From an uncultured Desulfovibrio sp. (lineage in GTDB: Bacteria > Desulfobacterota > Desulfovibrionia > Desulfovibrionales > Desulfovibrionaceae), in assembly GCF_902477725.1 (NCBI RefSeq), contig NZ_CABSIF010000005.1, positions 186,001-250,000 on the forward strand: 64,000 nucleotides of DNA, given 5' to 3'. Below are positions 10,340 to 18,376 of the stretch, piece after piece (the first letter of the stretch is position 1; every line of letters begins with the position of its first letter). The translations under genes and the position numbers were made by a program. Below the pieces are notes generated by a model. It was not told the origin of the DNA, did not search any database, and saw only the letters and a list, made by a program, of their open reading frames with translations.

Positions 10340-12385
10340 ATGTCCCAGGAAAGGATCACAACGCTGTTAAATGAGAACCGCAGCTATCTTCCACCTGAGC
10401 ACGGCAAAACTTCTGCATGGGTATGTGGGCCAGAAGAATATGACGCTCTCTGCAGCCGCGCACTGGAAGACCCCAACGACTTTTGGGGTGCGCGAGCATC
10501 GCAGTTGATCCATTGGTTCAAACGCTGGGACAAAGTGCTGGAAGCAGATGAGGTAAACCATAAATACAAGTGGTTTACAGGCGGCAAACTTAATGCCTCC
10601 TTTAACTGTATCGACAGGCACCTCATCTCTGGGCGGCGCAACAAGGCCGCGCTTATCTGGCAGGGCGAAAAAGAAACAGACGTTCGCTGCTACACCTACC
10701 AGATGCTTTATACTGAAGTGTGCCGCGTTGCACATGCTTTGAGTTCGCTGCGCATCCGCAAGGGCGATCATGTGGCTTTGTACATGCCCATGATTCCGGA
10801 ACTTTTTATCGCCATGCTCGCATGCGCCCGCATTGGCGCCATCCACACGGCCATCTTTTCCGGCTATGCGGAGGGCGGCGTTCGCAGCCGTATTCAGGGT
10901 TGCAAAGCTCGCGTTGTCATCACGGCGGACGCGGCGGTGCGCGGCGGCAAGTTCAAGCCCCTCAAGGCCAATCTTGACCCCATCCTTGAAAAGTGCCCCT
11001 CGGTGGCGCACGTGGTTGTGGTCAAGCATGCCGGTATTGACGGCGTGAACATGCAGCGCAACCGCGATGTGTGGTGGCATGACCTGATTGATGACTTTAC
11101 CCTTAACCCGGACTTCCCCTGCGAACCCATGGACGCCAACGACACGCTCTTTCTGCTGCACACAAGCGGCAGCACGGGCAAGCCCACGGGCGTCATGCAT
11201 TCCACGGGCGGCTACCTCACATATGCGGCGCACTCCACGCAGTGGTGCTTCGACATGCGCGACGATGATGTGTACTGGTGCACGGCAGATGCAGGCTGGA
11301 TCACAGGCCACACCTATGGCGTGTACGGACCGCTTTCGCTTGGGGCCACCACGCTGATGTTTGAAGGCGTGCCCACATGGCCATACCCTGACCGCTACTG
11401 GCGCATTGTAGAGAACTTCCGGGTCAACATCTTCTATACCGCGCCCACGGTCATCCGCTCGCTCATGCGCATGAACGAGGCGTGGACAGAGCGCTACGAC
11501 CTGCGCAGCCTGCGCATTCTCGGCAGCGTGGGCGAGCCCATCAACCCCGAGGCATGGCAGTGGTACCACAAGAACATCGGCGGCGGCGAGCTGCCCATCG
11601 TGGACACATGGTGGCAGACCGAAACCGGCGGCGCCATGATCGCTCCCATGCCCTATGCCACCAAGCTCAAGCCCGGGTCGGCCTCCAAGCCCCTGCCCGG
11701 CATTGACGCTGCGGTTATCGGCACAGCCTCGCGTGACGGGGACGAAGCCGAAGCGGGCAGCAAGGCCGGACATCTGGTCATCCGCCGCCCCTGGCCCGGC
11801 ATGATGCAGGGCGTGTATAATGATGAGGAAAAGTACCAGTCCTACTTCTCACGCTTCGGCTGCTATTCGTCAGGAGATGCGGCAGAAGTTGATCAGGACG
11901 GCTACTTCTGGATTCTGGGTCGCGTGGACGACTCCATCAACGTGTCGGGGCACCGGCTCTCCACGGCAGAAATCGAAGCCGTGCTGGCTGCCTGCCCCGA
12001 AGTGGGAGAAGCCGCAGTTGTGCCCATGCCCCACGCCCTCAAGGGCGAAGGCATCTACGCCTACGTGGTTACGCGGGATGAAGTGCCGTGGAGCGCGCAA
12101 CTGCGCGTAAAACTGCGCGATGCCGTGCGCCGCGACATCGGCGCGCTTGCCAGTCCGGAATTCATCCAGTTTGTGGACGCCATGCCCAAGACCACCTCGG
12201 GCAAGATCATCCGCCGTATGTTGCGCAAGATCGCTGGCGACAGCTACGAAGACATCGGCGACACCACTTCGCTGGCAGAACCGGAAGTCATCGGCAAGAT
12301 AATTGAAGGACACCGCAACCTTGTTGCAGGCCGACACGAAACGGAAAGCGCCCCCGAAGGCGCTGCCGAGACCGCGCAGGTCTGA
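10340..12385 (+). CDS. acs: Acetyl-CoA synthetase (AMP-forming)
   Basis: A 681-residue ANL-superfamily ligase that activates acetate with ATP and CoA to acetyl-CoA through an acetyl-adenylate. The P-loop motif HTSGSTGKPTGV is at residues 274-285, WCTADAGWITGHTYGVYGPL follows, WWQTETGG is the A5 motif, and the C-terminal lobe carries the adenylation Lys in TTSGKIIRRML (K622), the site often controlled by acetylation. Length and motifs are normal for Acs. An unusually strong Shine-Dalgarno (AGGAGGGAGG) precedes the start. It stands alone between a long upstream region and a strong hairpin. In a sulfate reducer it would serve acetate scavenging. Confidence 0.96.
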   Translation: MSQERITTLLNENRSYLPPEHGKTSAWVCGPEEYDALCSRALEDPNDFWGARASQLIHWFKRWDKVLEADEVNHKYKWFTGGKLNASFNCIDRHLISGRRNKAALIWQGEKETDVRCYTYQMLYTEVCRVAHALSSLRIRKGDHVALYMPMIPELFIAMLACARIGAIHTAIFSGYAEGGVRSRIQGCKARVVITADAAVRGGKFKPLKANLDPILEKCPSVAHVVVVKHAGIDGVNMQRNRDVWWHDLIDDFTLNPDFPCEPMDANDTLFLLHTSGSTGKPTGVMHSTGGYLTYAAHSTQWCFDMRDDDVYWCTADAGWITGHTYGVYGPLSLGATTLMFEGVPTWPYPDRYWRIVENFRVNIFYTAPTVIRSLMRMNEAWTERYDLRSLRILGSVGEPINPEAWQWYHKNIGGGELPIVDTWWQTETGGAMIAPMPYATKLKPGSASKPLPGIDAAVIGTASRDGDEAEAGSKAGHLVIRRPWPGMMQGVYNDEEKYQSYFSRFGCYSSGDAAEVDQDGYFWILGRVDDSINVSGHRLSTAEIEAVLAACPEVGEAAVVPMPHALKGEGIYAYVVTRDEVPWSAQLRVKLRDAVRRDIGALASPEFIQFVDAMPKTTSGKIIRRMLRKIAGDSYEDIGDTTSLAEPEVIGKIIEGHRNLVAGRHETESAPEGAAETAQV

Positions 12386-12703
12386 TACTTCAGGTGCAGG
12401 GCTGCCCGGAGCGGCTTTGCACTCTAACCGGGGCGCACCCTCAACGTCCCGGCAAAACAGCACACCCCCGCAGATTGTGCCATCGCGGGGGTGTGCTGCT
12501 GTCTGAGATACAGTAAAGCCAGATTGGTAAAATGAGCCTGACCGCAGGATCACGCTGGTTATTGAGGTGTGCTCTGAACGCGGGCCCACAAAAGGAGGAC
12601 GATCCGCGTCAGCCAGAGTGCCGCCAATCGCCAGTCAGACCAGGGCACTGCGGCGTGGCTCAAGGCTGACTACGAATTTACAGATTTCTCTGAGAGGTGC
12701 TGG
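12386..12703. other. Intergenic region between acs and the metal cluster
   Basis: Apart from the acs terminator hairpin (12458-12498) nothing is recognised. The minus-strand membrane-protein gene ends at 12704, so the genes on either side converge here. Confidence 0.4.
12458..12498 (+). terminator. Terminator hairpin after acs
   Basis: A perfect 14-bp GC-rich stem (CAGCACACCCCCGC, 12458-12471, with its complement at 12485-12498) and a 13-base loop. It lies between converging genes and could work in both directions; the T tract is weak. Confidence 0.7.
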
Positions 12704-13096
12704 CTACTTTGATGGTTCTTCCCGCCGGGGGGCGCCTCTCTGCGGGTCATGCGGGGCAGTACCTGCCGCCTGCACCGATTCATTCTGCGAAGGTTCACCC
12801 TGCATTGGTTCAGCGGGCGATTGCGCACCATCCGTCTTATCTGTTCCAGCCACAGCGCTCCAGCGCCCCAGCGTGTCACGCATCCACGCCCACACAGCCC
12901 GGCTTTCCTCTGGCATGCACATGGAGGCAAGACACAAGGCAATCACCAAAAGGGCAAGAGCCGCCAGCACCAGAGCCAGAGCCTGCGCCGCAAGGGCAAA
13001 AGCTGCCACAGCCACAAAGATCGTCAGCAGCCACTTGCCTGCAAATGCGGCGCAGCGCGCGCATGCAGCTCGCACACGTTCAACGCTAGCTTTCAT
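12704..13096 (-). CDS. Small two-helix membrane protein of the fez-like cluster
   Basis: A 130-residue protein of no recognised family. Residues about 18-60 are strongly hydrophobic and Ala/Leu-rich, enough for two tightly spaced membrane helices; the remainder is a polar, Pro/Glu/Gln-rich tail likely to be disordered and cytoplasmic. The ATG at 13096 overlaps the stop of the upstream HMA-like gene (ATGA), so both are in one transcript, divergent from the FeoA/ATPase genes. A role in shaping or decorating a metal-storage compartment membrane is inferred from position only. Confidence 0.65.
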   Translation of the reverse strand: MKASVERVRAACARCAAFAGKWLLTIFVAVAAFALAAQALALVLAALALLVIALCLASMCMPEESRAVWAWMRDTLGRWSAVAGTDKTDGAQSPAEPMQGEPSQNESVQAAGTAPHDPQRGAPRREEPSK

Positions 13097-13629
13097 CAAA
13101 CAGCCTTACGCCGAACCCACACGTGGCGGCTGGCCATCAACACCCAGGCAAGGCCCGCCAGTAGATGCAGCGGTTTGGGCCCGGACAGGCCGGAAGCCAG
13201 GCACACCCCTGCCACGCCCAGCATGGCCCGAACTTCGAGTTTTCGCTGCGAAATGCCCAGGATATTTCTCTTGTCACCCCTGCTGCCTAAAGAAAAACCC
13301 TTGGTTGCAGATGCACTTTTGTCGCCGCCCTTGCTACGCCACTGCTCACACCGCTGGGCGCGTGCCGTGGCGCGCAGCTCGGCTGCGACCTCAGCCTGCG
13401 AGCGGGCCAGGATCGGTACGCTCAGTTCCAGCCGCTGGCACAGGCTGGCAAGGTCCACGCCGGGCTTCAGAAGCAGAAGCATGGAGGCAGCACCGGGCCG
13501 TACCTCAAGCACATCCTGCTCTTTACCAAGCGCTGCCTGCACGGAGCTGCGCACGGCAACCTCGCCCAGAGCCGGATGGCGCAGGCGCGCCCGCCCTTCC
13601 ATACTATGTGCTACATATTGAGGAAACAT
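13096..13629 (-). CDS. HMA-like domain protein with C-terminal membrane helices
   Basis: A 177-residue protein. The N-terminal 75 residues look like a ferredoxin-fold heavy-metal-associated (HMA_2-like) domain but lack CxxC; instead they carry GRARLRHPAL, which recurs in almost the same form (GRVRIRHPAL) in the small protein at 16755-17042. A charged linker (about 85-130) leads to two hydrophobic segments at about 135-150 and 155-170. AAGGAG precedes the start. It shares a divergent regulatory region with the FeoA-like gene. The architecture (HMA-like domain plus membrane anchor, beside a P1B-6-type ATPase) fits the accessory proteins of ferrosome operons; the exact correspondence to a named Fez protein is not established here. 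Confidence 0.7.
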   Translation of the reverse strand: MFPQYVAHSMEGRARLRHPALGEVAVRSSVQAALGKEQDVLEVRPGAASMLLLLKPGVDLASLCQRLELSVPILARSQAEVAAELRATARAQRCEQWRSKGGDKSASATKGFSLGSRGDKRNILGISQRKLEVRAMLGVAGVCLASGLSGPKPLHLLAGLAWVLMASRHVWVRRKAV

Positions 13630-13672
13630 GGCCTCTCCTTGTTGCAGGACTAAAGCCCTGATCTGTCATCAA

Positions 13673-13702
13673 ATTTGAAAACGACTTTCTTTTCTCTTGA
13701 CA
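13673..13702. promoter_or_regulatory. Candidate Fur-like box and -35 in the divergent region
   Basis: The 201-bp divergent region (13630-13830) contains an imperfect AT-rich dyad, ATTTGAAAACGACTTTCTTT (13673-13692), with GAAA/TTTC half sites resembling Desulfovibrio Fur boxes, next to a consensus TTGACA (13697-13702) pointing right. No good -10 follows at 17 bases. Iron control is plausible for a metal cluster but unproven. Confidence 0.35.
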
Positions 13703-13830
13703 CAGAACCGTAATGAAGGCAAGGTTGTTTTGCGGATTACAGCAGGAGTCACAGCCCGTCCTGTTTATCCAGAATGGTCAAAAACCATTGAACAAATTTG
13801 CCACCAGCATCAAACATAGAGAGTGCACGC

Positions 13831-14079
13831 ATGAGCCAGATTGTCAATCTGCGTCAGATGCAAGTAGGACAGCAGGGAAAGATTGCAGCCGTTGAAGCCC
13901 TCGGAGAAATGAACCGTCGCATCCGCGACATGGGTCTTATCCCCGGCACTACGGTTTCCATTGTAGGCCGCGCGCCCCTTAAGGACCCTGTAGCCTTGCG
14001 CCTTTCAGGCGTAACCATCTCCCTGCGCAACAGCGAGGCTGACTTTATCAAAGTTGACCTTTCCGGCGTGTCCAGCTAG
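13831..14079 (+). CDS. feoA: FeoA-family (SH3-like) protein
   Basis: An 82-residue FeoA-domain protein: MNRRIRDMGLIPGTTVSIVGRAPLKDPVALRLSG-type core, with the G-x-R-x2-DMG turn and LRNSEA-type strand typical of the family. FeoA normally assists FeoB iron import and binds its SH3-like fold to partner proteins. Here no feoB is adjacent; instead it heads the transcript that includes a P1B-type ATPase, as seen in some ferrosome operons. The ATG at 13831 is chosen as the first that begins the conserved domain; the ribosome binding site is weak. Confidence 0.85.
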   Translation: MSQIVNLRQMQVGQQGKIAAVEALGEMNRRIRDMGLIPGTTVSIVGRAPLKDPVALRLSGVTISLRNSEADFIKVDLSGVSS

Positions 14080-14120
14080 CTTTTATCTAAGCATCATACC
14101 CTGAAAATCTGCCAGTTTTA

Positions 14121-14150
14121 CCGTCCGGTCGCAAGTGAGCGATCGGACGG
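14121..14150 (+). other. Hairpin between the FeoA-like gene and the small membrane protein
   Basis: CCGTCCGGTCGC (14121-14132) pairs with GCGATCGGACGG (14139-14150), a 12-bp stem with one G-T pair and a six-base loop. No T tract follows, so it is more likely an mRNA processing, stability or attenuation element than a terminator. Confidence 0.5.
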
Positions 14151-14237
14151 AAGCTGGACTATTATCTCGATTCGGCCATCTGCCGCATGCTGGAATCGCT
14201 GACCGAATCTGGACACACAAGAGCAAGGAGAAGGAAA

Positions 14238-14492
14238 ATGAACGAAGGCATGAAGTGCGGATTGTGGTTTTTGGGCGGCGTTGCCCTGGGTGTGCTCGGC
14301 GCGGTGGCCGTAAGCAAGGGCAAGCTGGATTTCAAGCCCCTGGCCACTGACCTTTTGAGCCGCGGCATGGACGTGAAAGACGCCCTGCTGAGCAAGGTTG
14401 AAGCCATCAAGGAAGATGTGGAAGACCTCACCGCCGAGGCCCGCCTTGCCGCTGAAAAGCGCAAGACCTCCAAAGACGCCACCGAGGCCTAA
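14238..14492 (+). CDS. Small membrane-anchored amphipathic protein, PacL/DUF6110-like organisation
   Basis: An 84-residue protein. Residues 7-27 are one Gly-rich membrane helix (GLWFLGGVALGVLGAVAV); the rest is a charged Ala/Lys/Glu-rich helix (KVEAIKEDVEDLTAEARLAAEKRK). AAGGAGAAGG precedes the start. This one-helix plus charged-helix layout directly before a metal P-type ATPase gene resembles the DUF1490/PacL scaffold proteins that assemble mycobacterial CtpC platforms and small proteins in ferrosome operons. I compare architecture, not residue identity. It lacks an obvious His-rich metal site at the C-terminus. Confidence 0.75.
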   Translation: MNEGMKCGLWFLGGVALGVLGAVAVSKGKLDFKPLATDLLSRGMDVKDALLSKVEAIKEDVEDLTAEARLAAEKRKTSKDATEA

Positions 14493-14641
14493 TCACGCAG
14501 TTGTTTGCAGCGCCTTTTCGACGCTGAAGCTGCCAGTGCCGCTCGAGCATTCGGGCGGCACGCAAACTCTCCATCCCCCCGTATATGCAGGGGATCGTTC
14601 AGGACAGTGCGGCCCAGGCCGCCTCGCTTCAAGGAGCGCGC

Positions 14642-16777
14642 ATGCGTTTTTTTATTGTTCATGAATTGCGTGGCATCACAACGCCTGAATCCGGCAGAAT
14701 GCGCGTGCGCGCATCAAGCTGCCTCGGCGAAGGTCGTATTGAGGCTCTGGCCGGCGCCCTGGAATCGCTCGAGGGCATCACCGAAGTGCGCGCCAATGCC
14801 CTGATCGGCAGCCTGCTGATTTTTTATGACAACGAAGAAACGCGCGTCACGGCTCTCACCCTGCTGGTGGGTGCGGCTGATGCAGGCGCTCAGTTTGATA
14901 TTCAGGGGCAGCACTACGAAAACGCGCTTTCGCCCGGTCAGGGGCTTATGCCCTTGGTGCGCTACGTTTTTGTGCGCCCCTTTTTGCCGCTGGCCCTGCG
15001 CGTATTCAACAGCGTCATGGGCGCGCTGCCCTTTTTGTTCAAAGGTCTGGGCGCGCTTTTGCGCGGCACCCTGAGCGTTGACGTTCTGGACGCTGCCGCC
15101 ATTGGCGCATCGCTCATCATGGGCGACTTCCGCACGGTCAGCATGCTTACCCTGCTGCTGGGACTGGGCGAGACCCTTGAAGACTGGACAAGACGCCGCT
15201 CCATGGCTTCGCTGACCGAAAGCCTTGCCCTGAACGTGGAAAACGTCTGGCTGCTGGTGGACGGCACTGAAGTTTCCGTTCCTCTGGCGCAGGTGCGCGA
15301 GGGCGACCTTGTGGTTGTGCATGCTGGCGGCTCCATCCCTGTTGACGGCGAGGTTGAGGAAGGCTGCGGCCTTGTGAACCAGTCGTCCATGACAGGCGAA
15401 CCCCTTGGCGTGCGCCGCACAGAAGGGGCTTCTGTATACGCTGGCACAGCCCTTGAAGAAGGACGGCTTGTGATTCGCGCCCGCCATGTGGGCGATGGCA
15501 CACGCCTGCGTCAGGTTGTAAAATTTATTGAAGAGTCTGAATCGCTCAAGGCGGGCGTGCAGGGCAAGTTTGAACGCCTGGCTGATCTGGCCGTACCCTT
15601 TACCTTTGGCCTTGCCGGGCTTGTGTGGCTGATCACCCGTGATTTCCGCCGTGCATCTTCAGTGCTGCTGGTGGACTACTCGTGCGCCCTCAAGCTTGCC
15701 ACGCCACTGGCGGTGCTGGCCTCCATGCGCGAAGGCGCGCGCCACGGCATTGCCATCAAGGGCGGCCGCTATCTTGAGGCCCTGAGCGAAGCTGATACGC
15801 TGGTCTTTGACAAAACTGGCACCCTCACCCAGGCCAGCCCCAAGGTTGTGGAGGTCATCCCGGCCCCTGGCTTTGAACGGGACGAAGTGCTGCGCATCAT
15901 GGCCTGCCTTGAAGAACATTTTCCCCACCCTGTGGCCCGCGCCGTTGTGCGCAAGGCAGAGGAAGAAGACCTGCAACACGCAGAGGAACACGCCCATGTG
16001 GAATACGTGGTGGCGCACGGCGTTGCCTCCACCCTGCACGGCAAAAAAATGCGGGTGGGCAGCCGCCACTACATTGAGCACGATGAAGGCGTTGATCTTT
16101 CGCCCCTTGCGGAAGCTATCGGCCAGCAGACCGAGCTTGGCCGTTCCCTGCTGTTCATGAGCGAGGATGGGCGGGCTGCTGGCCTGGTGTCCATTGAAGA
16201 CCCCCTGCGGCCCGAAGCGGCACAAGTGGTTGAAGCCATGCGCGGCCTTGGCATGCGCCGGGTGCTCATGCTGACAGGCGATGACGAGCGCACGGCCAGA
16301 GCCGTGGCTGCACAGGTGGGCATTACGGAATTTCGCGCTCAGGTGCTACCCACTGACAAAGCCCGCATTGTGCAGGAACTGGCGGCAGAAGGCTGCAAGG
16401 TGCTCATGGTGGGCGACGGCATCAACGATGCCCCTGCCCTGTCAGCGGCGCATGTGGGCGTTGCCATGAGCGATGGCACGGATCTGGCCCGCGAAGTTGC
16501 CAACGTGCTGCTGACCCATCCCAGCCTTGAAGGGCTGGTCAGCGCCCGCCTGTTGGGTAATCATACCCTGCGCCGCATCCACGGAAACTTTGTGGCCACA
16601 ATGACCCTCAACAGCCTGTTCCTGATGGGCGGCCTGTTCATGGTGCTTGGGCCGGGCGTTTCTGCCCTGCTGCATAACCTGACCACCCTTGGTGTTGCCC
16701 TTAACGCCATGCGCCCCCACCTGCCGAAAAGCCTGCCTGGCGAGGAGCTCCATTATGAACGCCATCCATCTGCTTAG
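14642..16777 (+). CDS. fezB: P1B-type metal ATPase with SCA motif (FezB-like, P1B-6)
   Basis: About 711 residues. An N-terminal HMA-like region (residues 1-80) has no CxxC but carries the R-x-R pattern seen in its neighbours. The pump core is complete: TGEP, a membrane motif SCA (S347-C348-A349, in DYSCALKLATP) where copper and zinc pumps have CPC/SPC, DKTGTLT with the phosphorylated D390, a nucleotide domain, and GDGIND (around 592). The Cys-Pro-Cys motif is therefore absent. An SCA-type motif is how I recall the P1B-6 class, which includes FezB, the ferrosome iron pump. AAGGAG lies before 14642; an in-frame ATG at 14585 is rejected. Its 3' end overlaps the next gene by 23 bp. Metal specificity is inferred. 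Confidence 0.8.
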   Translation: MRFFIVHELRGITTPESGRMRVRASSCLGEGRIEALAGALESLEGITEVRANALIGSLLIFYDNEETRVTALTLLVGAADAGAQFDIQGQHYENALSPGQGLMPLVRYVFVRPFLPLALRVFNSVMGALPFLFKGLGALLRGTLSVDVLDAAAIGASLIMGDFRTVSMLTLLLGLGETLEDWTRRRSMASLTESLALNVENVWLLVDGTEVSVPLAQVREGDLVVVHAGGSIPVDGEVEEGCGLVNQSSMTGEPLGVRRTEGASVYAGTALEEGRLVIRARHVGDGTRLRQVVKFIEESESLKAGVQGKFERLADLAVPFTFGLAGLVWLITRDFRRASSVLLVDYSCALKLATPLAVLASMREGARHGIAIKGGRYLEALSEADTLVFDKTGTLTQASPKVVEVIPAPGFERDEVLRIMACLEEHFPHPVARAVVRKAEEEDLQHAEEHAHVEYVVAHGVASTLHGKKMRVGSRHYIEHDEGVDLSPLAEAIGQQTELGRSLLFMSEDGRAAGLVSIEDPLRPEAAQVVEAMRGLGMRRVLMLTGDDERTARAVAAQVGITEFRAQVLPTDKARIVQELAAEGCKVLMVGDGINDAPALSAAHVGVAMSDGTDLAREVANVLLTHPSLEGLVSARLLGNHTLRRIHGNFVATMTLNSLFLMGGLFMVLGPGVSALLHNLTTLGVALNAMRPHLPKSLPGEELHYERHPSA

Positions 16778-17042
16778 GTATGTGCGCAGTTTTGTGGACG
16801 GCAGGGTGCGCATACGTCACCCCGCCCTGCGGCATGAAAGCGTTCTGCGGCTGGCCCGCGAGAAAATGAGCGCCATCAGCGGTGTGCATGCCGTGGAAGG
16901 CAACAGTGTCAGCGGCTCCATACTGATTACGTATGACAGCACGGCAATCCCCCGCGAAAAGCTTTTTGCCATTGGCGAAGCCTGGGCGCGGTATCTTGAT
17001 GCCGTCAACGCAGGCAAAGACAGCACTGTTCCGCAATTCTGA
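16755..17042 (+). CDS. Small HMA-like protein without CxxC
   Basis: A 95-residue soluble protein overlapping the end of the ATPase gene by 23 bp, with a GGAG upstream. The region GRVRIRHPAL, then a helix (ESVLRLAREKMSAISGV) and SGSILITYDS, follow the beta-alpha-beta-beta-alpha-beta order of HMA domains, but the metal-binding CxxC is absent. The same RxRxRHPAL strand is in the divergent membrane-anchored HMA-like protein. A regulatory or scaffolding role towards the ATPase is inferred from overlap and shared motif. Confidence 0.8.
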   Translation: MNAIHLLRYVRSFVDGRVRIRHPALRHESVLRLAREKMSAISGVHAVEGNSVSGSILITYDSTAIPREKLFAIGEAWARYLDAVNAGKDSTVPQF

Positions 17043-17044
17043 AA

Positions 17045-17079
17045 ACAAACCCCGCAGGGCAAAGCCTTGCGGGGTTTGT
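17045..17079. terminator. Bidirectional terminator
   Basis: A 16-bp stem (17045-17060 with 17064-17079, one G-T pair) with an AAA loop and A/T tracts on both sides lies between the converging HMA-like and aminotransferase genes, ending both. Confidence 0.9.
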
Positions 17080-17119
17080 TGCATATGACGGGGCAAACCC
17101 CAAACATTTTAAGTCATTT

Positions 17120-18295
17120 TTATGCAAGGCCCTTTTTCACCAGCCATTCTTCAAACCGGGCGAGGTGGGCCGCAAAACTTTTACGGCCATAGCCTATGCG
17201 GAAATACGGTTCCTTGATGCCGTATACCGAACCCGGCAGCAGCAAAACCCCGGCTTCATGAGCCAGCCTTTCGCAAAAATCCGCCACAGGCTCGCTGAGC
17301 CGTATGCGAGGAAAGCCAATGGGGCCAGCCTGAGGGCGGTTGTAGGTAAACATGTGGGCATGGCGGGCAAAAAAAGCGTCTGCCGTCTTGAGGTTCTCGC
17401 TGATAATGCCCCGGTTTTTTGCCAGCAGATGCTCCCCATGCCGCAGAGCCACAAGGGCCAACGCTTCTGAAGGCGTTGCCCCGCAAATACTCAGATAGTT
17501 TTTGTAGCGCGCAACACCTTCCATCAGTGCGCTGTCCCGGCAGGCCAGCCAGCCAACGCGCAAACCTGGCAGACCATAGGCCTTGCTGAGCACACCGAGT
17601 GAAATACCCTTTTCGTACACATCTGCGATCCAGGGTGCGTTGTCGCCTGCCTGCTGCGCCCCGGGAGCGCCCTCTGCACCGACGCTTGGCGCGTTCCAGC
17701 CCAATCCCCGGTAAACTTCATCGCAGAAAATCCAGGCTCCACGCTGACGGGCCAGCTCGCACAACCTGTCGGTCTGTTCCCGGTTCAGGGTAAAGCCCGT
17801 GGGATTGTTCGGCGTATTGAGCACAATGGCCTTGGTGTCGGGCCGCAGCAGTGCGGCCAGTTCATCCATATCTCCCTGCCAGCCCTGCTCCGTCTGCCGT
17901 AGATGCCAGAAGTCCACATGGCAACCCGTGCTCCGGGCCACCTCATACAAGGACTGATAGGCGGGGAACATGCACACCACATGGTCGCCCGGCTCAAGCA
18001 GGGTGTTCATGCAGGCAAAAATGCCCTCCTGCGCGCCGGTAAACAGCACCACGTTTTCTTCTCGCATACCCGCGTACAGCCCTGCCACCGCGCGGCGAAG
18101 ATCGGGCCTGCCGTTGTTTTCGCCATAGCCAAGGCTGGTGTTCAAAAAATCCTGCCGGGCTGAGGCCGCATCCGGCTCCAATCCCAGCAGGGCATCAATA
18201 CTCATGGCCTCGCAGTCTGACTGCGCCAGAAGATATGGTGTGGAAAATTCGTATTTGCCAAAAAACACTTCTAGCTCAAATGCTGGAATACGCAT
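17120..18295 (-). CDS. PLP-dependent class I/II aminotransferase
   Basis: A 391-residue fold-type I aminotransferase. Visible: the NTSLGYGENNGRPDLRRAVA substrate-loop region, NNPTG (PLP-phosphate contact), CDEVYRGL with the pyridine-N Asp, and the Schiff-base Lys in LSKAYGLPGLRVGW. The conserved start (MRIPAFELEVFFGKYEF) fixes the ATG at 18295; an ATG eight codons upstream is less likely. A roughly 15-residue Ala/Gly-rich insertion follows the DEVYRG motif. The amino acid substrate cannot be told. The gene is followed by a bidirectional terminator. Confidence 0.87.
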   Translation of the reverse strand: MRIPAFELEVFFGKYEFSTPYLLAQSDCEAMSIDALLGLEPDAASARQDFLNTSLGYGENNGRPDLRRAVAGLYAGMREENVVLFTGAQEGIFACMNTLLEPGDHVVCMFPAYQSLYEVARSTGCHVDFWHLRQTEQGWQGDMDELAALLRPDTKAIVLNTPNNPTGFTLNREQTDRLCELARQRGAWIFCDEVYRGLGWNAPSVGAEGAPGAQQAGDNAPWIADVYEKGISLGVLSKAYGLPGLRVGWLACRDSALMEGVARYKNYLSICGATPSEALALVALRHGEHLLAKNRGIISENLKTADAFFARHAHMFTYNRPQAGPIGFPRIRLSEPVADFCERLAHEAGVLLLPGSVYGIKEPYFRIGYGRKSFAAHLARFEEWLVKKGLA

Positions 18296-18376
18296 GGTCT
18301 GCACCCAAATCCGGCCCATATCCGGCCCGTGTCTGCCCTGTGCCCGGCGGCGTTTCCACAGGGAACGCCCTGCCCG

